Shown here: in pieces, positions 58,480-64,000 of the stretch
How positions within the stretch are numbered: the first letter of the stretch is position 1
Layout of the letters: each line of letters starts with the position of its first letter
Origin: Edaphochlamys debaryana
Taxonomy: Eukaryota > Chlorophyta > Chlorophyceae > Chlamydomonadales
Direction of reading: 5' to 3'
Assembly (NCBI GenBank): GCA_016858145.1
Contig: JAEHOE010000023.1
Span: 1,054,001-1,118,000 of the forward strand
DNA: 64,000 bases
Position numbers and translations under genes: made by a program
The notes under the pieces: model-generated
Seen by the model: the letters and a program-made list of their open reading frames with translations, nothing else
Told to the model about the DNA's origin: nothing
Database searches by the model: none

Positions 58480-61400
58480 TTTTGAGAGCAGGCGTAATAT
58501 GCGTGTGGAAGGCGTCGGAGGACCGTGGCGGAGCTGGGGCGGCGTGACCGCGGCCTCACCTGCGCTGCGCGGCCTCGAAGGTGTTGCGCACCGCCCGCGC
58601 GTTGCCGAAGCCGGTCATGCCCCGACCGCGGCCCAGGCGGCGCGCGGCGATGCGCAGGTGGCGGGGGTCGGCCAGGGTGAAGCGCGGGGCCTTGTCGCTC
58701 TCAATCAGGTTCTTGAAGATGGTGTGCAGCTCGTCATCGGAGTAGTCGGGGAAGGTGAACTCCTGGCCAGGGCATGGGGCGCGGAAGAGGACCCGTAAGG
58801 AAGAAGACGTTTCCTAACTGTGCAAGCTCCTCAGTCCATGGGGGCGGATTGGACCCCGACGGGGTGCCTCAACCCGCGTCAGGGCTCGGGTCCACAGACT
58901 CAGGCCCACAGAGCACAGACCCCCCGGGTCCGGCTTGCCTGTGCGAAGCGGCTCGGCAGGCCCTCGTTGTGCGCCATGAGATCGTCCATCTGCTTGCGGT
59001 ACCCCGCCAGAACCACCACCAGCTTGCCGCGCTGGTTCTCCATCTCGGGAAGCAGGTAATCGAGCACCTGCAGGAGAGGGGTGGGGGCACACGGGGCAGG
59101 GTAACCCGGTATCTGCGCAGGCAGTCGGAGGCCCCGTTTCCCTTGAGCAACAACAGGTAGGGACGGGGCTGCCGTGCGCAGCATGTGCGTGTAAGCCCCT
59201 TACCTGGGCGCCCATGGGGTTGGTCTTGGGGTTCAGCTGGTAGGCCTGCGGATGGGACAAGGATTGCAGTGGTGACCCGCTCGCAAGCCTGCGCCTCCTA
59301 TCCACCCCAGCGGTGCCCAACCTGCTGCCAAACCGCCTGAGTCCCATGCATCCCCCACCTCGTCCAGGAACAGCACGCCGCCCTTGTCCAGCTTCTTGAG
59401 CTGCTCCTTGAGCTTGGAGACGCCGCCCGTCAGCAGCTCGGAGCCGCTGGTCTCCACCACCTAGTCAGGGCAGGCCAGGCAGGCAGGAGCAGCACGACTA
59501 GGCAAGGCAGGGCATGCGGTTGGGGAGCCAGGGTGGGCAGGTAGGCGGCAGGAAAGGGAGTCAGGCGTCTGGGCAGGGCGACACGTGGTTGGCCCCACGG
59601 CCGTGGCTAGGCTGAGGCCTTGCCTCATTGACACCCTTGCGAAGCGAGCCCCGAATCCCCTTCCCACCTCTGCGCCGGGCAGCACGCCGAGCTCCTTGAG
59701 CAGGCCCGCGTAGATGCGCGCCACCTGGGGGGTTGATGCAGGTCGCGTTGGGCAGTTTCAAGGACTTGGGTCAGACTAGGAACTGGAGAGCAGATGAGGG
59801 TCCGCGCCGTCGCCCCAGCACCCACGCACAGTGGTCTTGCCGGTGCCCGGGTTGCCGTGGAAGCGCACATTGTACTGCTTGGCGCCCAGGGGGCGGCCCC
59901 GCTCCTTGTCCAGCTCCACCTGGGGAGGGGGGCAGGGATGAACTCGAATGAAGGAACAGCCCCCAGCTGGGCCTTAGGCGGGGGAGTCGCCCATAAACAG
60001 CCCGTACTGCTGGGCCGCAGGCACCTGAGTCGAATCCTCGTTTCAGTCACAGCCCGAGCCACCAACACTGCAACCCACCGCCGCCGCCAGCTCCACCATC
60101 GCCCTCTTGACAGGGGCTAGCCCCGTCAGCGCCATCAGCTGGGCCATGGAGGGGCTCTTCTTGGCCCACGCCTCCCACTTGGGCTGCAGCACGTCTGCGT
60201 CGCCGCCGCCGCCGCCGCTAGCGTCGCTGGAGCTGCGGCTGGGGATGGCCTGGGTGGGGACCATGAGCGCCAGGGCCCCGTCCCGGAAGATACCCAGGGC
60301 GAGGTTGTGGAGGGAGGATGGCAGGGCGGCGGAGTCGTGGTGGAGCAGGAAGGCCAGCGCTGCGCCCGTGGCCTCAGCCTGGGCGGAGCCGGCCGGGGTG
60401 CGCCGGGATGTGGCTGCCAGCGCGTCGGCCAGGTGCTGGGCAGGGTGGTAGGCTGCTGCAGCAGGGGCGGTAGCGCTGGCAGTAGCCGCAGCGGCAGCAG
60501 CGCTGGAAGAGCCCGCGGGAGGCGTAGGGGTGGAAGAGGCACCGGCCGCGCTGGGGGTGGGCGCGGTGGCGCCGGGCTTTGGGCGCTTCAGCTTCTTGAA
60601 AGCGCTGGCCAGGGCCGGGTCTGGCGCCGGGAGGCCGAGCTTGGCAGAGCACAGGCTGGCGAAGGCAGCCGCCACGGCGGAGTCCTCTTGGGCTGGCGGC
60701 TGGTCCGCCAGGGCCTTGAAGAACTTGTACGCCTCTAGCCACTTCTCCTCTTTCAGAAGAGTAATGCCCCGCTTGACGGACGCGCCGCTGCTCTGATTTG
60801 CGTCCCCAGCAGCTGGCTGACCGGCCGCAGGCTGCAGCGCGCAGAGCGTGACGCGGGCGCCCAGGCCCTTCTTTCTGAACACCTGGTCCAGCGTGCTGGC
60901 GGTGTCCTTGGCGGCGTCCGCCGAGGGCCCGGCAGCTGCGCGCAGCTGCACCCGCAGGGACTCCAGCCCGGCGGGGTGCTCCGCCTTGGCGGCCGCCACC
61001 AGCGCCTGCTTCCAGGCCGCCATCTGGGGTTCAGTGCGTGGCACACACAGCGACAAACGTACCGATCAGCAGGGCCCTCGTCGAAGAGAGAAAGAAGGGG
61101 CAGCACAGCTACGGGATGCCTGCTTCATTGCGGCCCGCACGAGGTGTCACAGCATGACAGACGGGGGGATTGTAAAAACCCTAGCACCGCTAGGGGCTGC
61201 TTAAACGCCACCCGGCCTCAGCGCTCACCGTGCGGTACGTGGCGCCGCTGCCTGCGGCCTCGGCCTCGGCGCTGGCCCGCTGCTGCTCGGCCTGCTCCCC
61301 CAGGCGGCGGCGGTCGTTGGCTATGGCCTGCAGCTCCCGGTCACGACCGGCCTCCACCTGCTTAAGCTGCCGCGCCGCCGCCTCAATTTCGGCCCGCCGC

Positions 61401-64000
61401 TGCTGCTCCTCCTCCCGCTCCGCCTGCAGCCGGGCAGCCTGCACGGACGCAGGGGAAGGGAGCGTCGTGATGAAGCAGCAAGAGGGGGCTGCAGCTAGCA
61501 GAGGCGGACGTGGGAGCCGGCAAGGCCTCACCTCCTCCTCGGCCCGGGCGGCCAGCCGCTGCTCCGCCTCCGCCTCCATGGCGCGCAGCTGCTCCTCGCT
61601 GCGCTGGCGCTGCTCGCGTTCCCACTCCGCCGCCTCGAGGCGTCCAAACTTCTCCTGCAAATTAACAGCAGCAGGGCAGGGTTGCGGGTCATCTGCCCCC
61701 CTGAACCGTCCTATCTCGAGCTGCCCCGATGCCGCCCACCTGCAGATCCACCTCCTTGGCTAGGCGCTCCTTCTTCAGCTCCAGCTCCACCGCGGCCTGC
61801 CGGGCGCGCGCCGCCTCCTCCAGGCCCGCCTGCTGCTGGCGCAGGCGGCTGATCTGCGCCTTGAGAAGGGCCGCCTCCACGTCAGCATCCCGGCGGGCCT
61901 TGTCGGCGGCGTCGGCCTGCGGTGGGGCGTGCAGGTCACGCAGAGCTTGGCTCTCTGAATTCTGGCTCACGGCAGGGGTGCTCACTGAGCTCGAATCCCA
62001 CAGGTCGTCCCCACTGAGCTTCTTGCTCGCCAGCTTCAGCCCAGGTGAGCTGCGAGGATGTCCAGACACCCCGCTGCATACGCACCAGCTCAGCTGCCTT
62101 CTTGCGCTCCTCCTCCTCGATGCGACGGATCTCCATGCATGTGGGACAGGCGACGCTTGTAGGGCTCTGGCTGCACCTGCGGCGTCCGGGGGCACAGCAG
62201 AGATGTCCGTCACCTCCATGCACGACCGAGGCACTCTGCGCCCCTCAGGCCAGCGGCTGCTTGGCTGAAGCCCCGGACTCTCTACCAGCTCTACCTACCC
62301 GCCTCAGGCCCATCCCCCCCAGCACCCACTGGCGCGTCACGGTGTGGCCCTTGCTGCACGTGTCCAGCACAGGGGCCTTGCACCTGACCCTCTCGTGTTC
62401 GGGGTCGTACGAGTGGCATCGCAGCATGCAGGGATGCCCGCACGACAGCACCACGTGGCAGGGCTGCGTGCAGCCGCCGTCCGGGGCCAAACGGGCAAAG
62501 TCGGGCGGCTGGATGAGCAGCTGGCGCGTGCCGTGTTGCTGGCAGCAGGCGGGCAGGCCGGGCGCCACGAAGCCCTCTGCCTCCAGGGTGCGGAGCACGC
62601 GGCCCCAGTGCCGCCGCGCCTCGGGGCTCTTGGCGTTGCGCAGGGTGTCCGAGTTACCTGCGGGGGTTGAGTGAGGCGAGCGCAGTTGGCCCAGGCCATT
62701 GGAATCGAGCCGGGACCGGGCGGAGCAAGGGCTCTAGGCTCTGCAGTGCCACCGAGGGGACGGTAACTGGCCGGCTTACCGATGAGGACCATGCCTTGCC
62801 GGGCGCGGGAGAGCAGCACGTTGATGCGCTCCGGCTCGCTCAGGAAGCCCACGCCGCCGGAGGCGTTGCTGCGGACCAGGGAGGCCACCACCATGTCCGC
62901 CTCCTCGCCCTGGTAGTTGTCGATGGTGGCCACGCGCACGCCGCCCTTGCCGCCGTCCGCGCCGCCGCCTCGGCCCTTGCGGACAATGCCCACGCCCGCG
63001 CTGTCCTCCAGGCTGGACAGCGCCTGGGCTGAGGCCGCCGCCCGCAGGTCCCTTAGGTCCAGCTCGTCCAGCAGCACCTGCGGTTAGCGGTTGGGCAGCG
63101 ACGGGTAACGGTTTGTGGTTGAAGGCCACGCTCCGCTCCTCTGCCCAATGGTGAGGCCCTCTGCACCCAGCCCCACAGCGAGAGGGCTCGCCTGCAACGA
63201 CTGCTCCGACAGCGCCCGCTGCAGCTCCAGCAGCTGCCCAAGGTAGGGCGTCAGCAGCACCAGCTGCTCGGGCGCGTAGCCCTGCTGCAGCAGGTAGCGC
63301 ACCGTCTCCACGGCCAGGGCCACCTCGTGCATGTTCACCTGGCGGGAAGGGCAGGTGCGGGGCACGGGGTGATGAGGCGATGAGCACTTAGGTGCAGGGC
63401 CTGATTTGGGTGGGTCAGGCACGGAAGAGGGTACACGTTCTAACGCTGCCGCACCTTGGACACGCCGGCGGCCGCCGCGGCCATGCCCCACACGCCCGCT
63501 TCCTTCTCGCCCGCCTCGGGCTGCCGGTGGTCCACGAACGCCACCCGCTGGCCCGGCGGAAGGCCCCGCACGGGCGGGTGGGCGAGGGTGGAGTCGGCGT
63601 CGCGAAGGTCCGAGTACGTGGGGCGCACGAGGGCGGAGATCTGCACGGGCAATCAAGGCAGGAGTCAGGTAAGCCGAAGGGTTGGAGAGCAGACTGTACG
63701 AGCTGTGGATACATGCAGTGGAAGCAGTCCCTCAGCAAGGCCCCGCAGGATCCTGTTGCCCACCTGCGGGTGCATGCGGTGCTGCACCCCCAGCTGCGTG
63801 TGCGGGAAGCCCCCCAGCACCAGGCGCTCGAACAGGGACACGTTGAGGTCGTGACCAGCGCCGCTCTGGGGTGGGCCGGGGAGCGAGGGGAGGGCGGTGT
63901 GGGGGCCGTTGTGCGCAGGCGCGGCGTTACTGGTGGAAGGCGTGTACTGAGGGAGCCAGAAGCAAGGAGACCTGCTCAGTCCCTTGCCCCCGGGCCCCAC
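54103..64000 (-). CDS. SF1 helicase (NFX1/UPF1-like), zinc region, triple CbxX-type AAA+ fusion; 5' partial
   Basis: Thirty exons from 63764-63865 to 54103-54870 join in phase to 1,864 residues; the start lies right of the window. Order: SF1 helicase C-half (63764-62780) with GVQHRMHPQ, DNYQGEEADMVVASLVRSN and INVLLSRARQGMVLIGN; a Cys/His region like NFX1 zinc fingers (CTQPCHVVLSCGHPC, CSKGHTV, CPTC; 62657-62086); coiled coil (62086-61229); a 315-codon helical, Ala-rich exon (60079-61023); AAA-1 (Walker A GNPGTGKTT in 59830-59919, Walker B GGVLFLDEAYQL); AAA-2 (GNPGTGKTT split between 57929-58037 and 57704-57802, Walker B CVLVIDEAYGL); AAA-3 (GAPGTGKTT split between 56102-56214 and 55732-55924, Walker B GGVLFIDEAYRL). 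The last exon ends with CAVCGRYGC. The AAA units resemble CbbX/SpoVK (CbxX/CfqX). An RNA- or DNA-linked remodelling role is inferred only. Confidence 0.88.
58446..58480 (+). repeat. (ATT)n microsatellite in an AAA-gene intron
   Basis: About eleven ATT units followed by a T run, in the intron between exons 58190-58352 and 58560-58762. It is strikingly A+T-rich in this GC-rich window. Confidence 0.9.

Noticed and set aside
1..64000. Bacterial-type operons, ribosome binding sites, riboswitches
   Set aside because: Genes are intron-rich, widely spaced and on alternating strands; Shine-Dalgarno-like purines are coincidental here.

Overview
The window is nuclear DNA from a green alga, most likely a volvocalean relative of Chlamydomonas. 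The evidence is very high G+C, short exons separated by many GT-AG (some GC-AG) introns, TGTAA-type polyadenylation words after several stops, SPPPP hydroxyproline-type linkers in a secreted protein, a plant/algal-type gene set, and no bacterial operon signals. I built the gene models by hand from splice sites. In every model reported as complete, exon phases add up without a break. Nothing was aligned or searched.

Layout, left to right: (1) 1-908 (+), the 3' end of a secreted Cys-repeat (PAN/apple-like) protein; (2) 2162-4746 (-), dyskerin/CBF5, divergent from (3) 5165-6145 (+), a small unknown protein; (4) 7108-8349 (-), a small Ala/Pro-rich unknown; (5) 11059-29350 (+), an 18.3-kb, 68-exon gene for a secreted protein of 1,939 residues made of six tandem GH16 (laminarinase-like) modules joined by proline-rich linkers; (6) about 3.9 kb without a gene, including a G-rich tract; (7) 33283-37442 (-), an F-box-like/LRR protein, divergent from (8) 37742-39837 (+), an NTAN1-type N-terminal asparagine amidohydrolase; (9) about 39.9-43.3 kb, a decayed, 5'-truncated non-LTR retrotransposon with a duplicated 3' tail; (10) 44173-46511 (-), the mitochondrial phosphate carrier, divergent from (11) 46849-53473 (+), a greatly extended Der/EngA double GTPase; (12) 54103 to beyond 64000 (-), a very large protein with the C-terminal half of an NFX1/UPF1-like SF1 helicase, a Cys/His zinc region, coiled coil and three CbxX/CfqX-type AAA+ modules.

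The housekeeping genes (CBF5, phosphate carrier, Der, NTAN1) are unrelated in pathway and sit in divergent pairs sharing 300-420 bp spacers. The two most interesting loci are the GH16 gene and the helicase-AAA gene. In the GH16 gene only module 2 keeps the ExDxxE catalytic residues, and the modules are arranged as A-[B-C]-[D-E]-F. The helicase-AAA gene fuses nucleic-acid and protein-remodelling motors in one chain. An 8-base word, GTACGGCA/TGCCGTAC, recurs near splice junctions in several of the genes.
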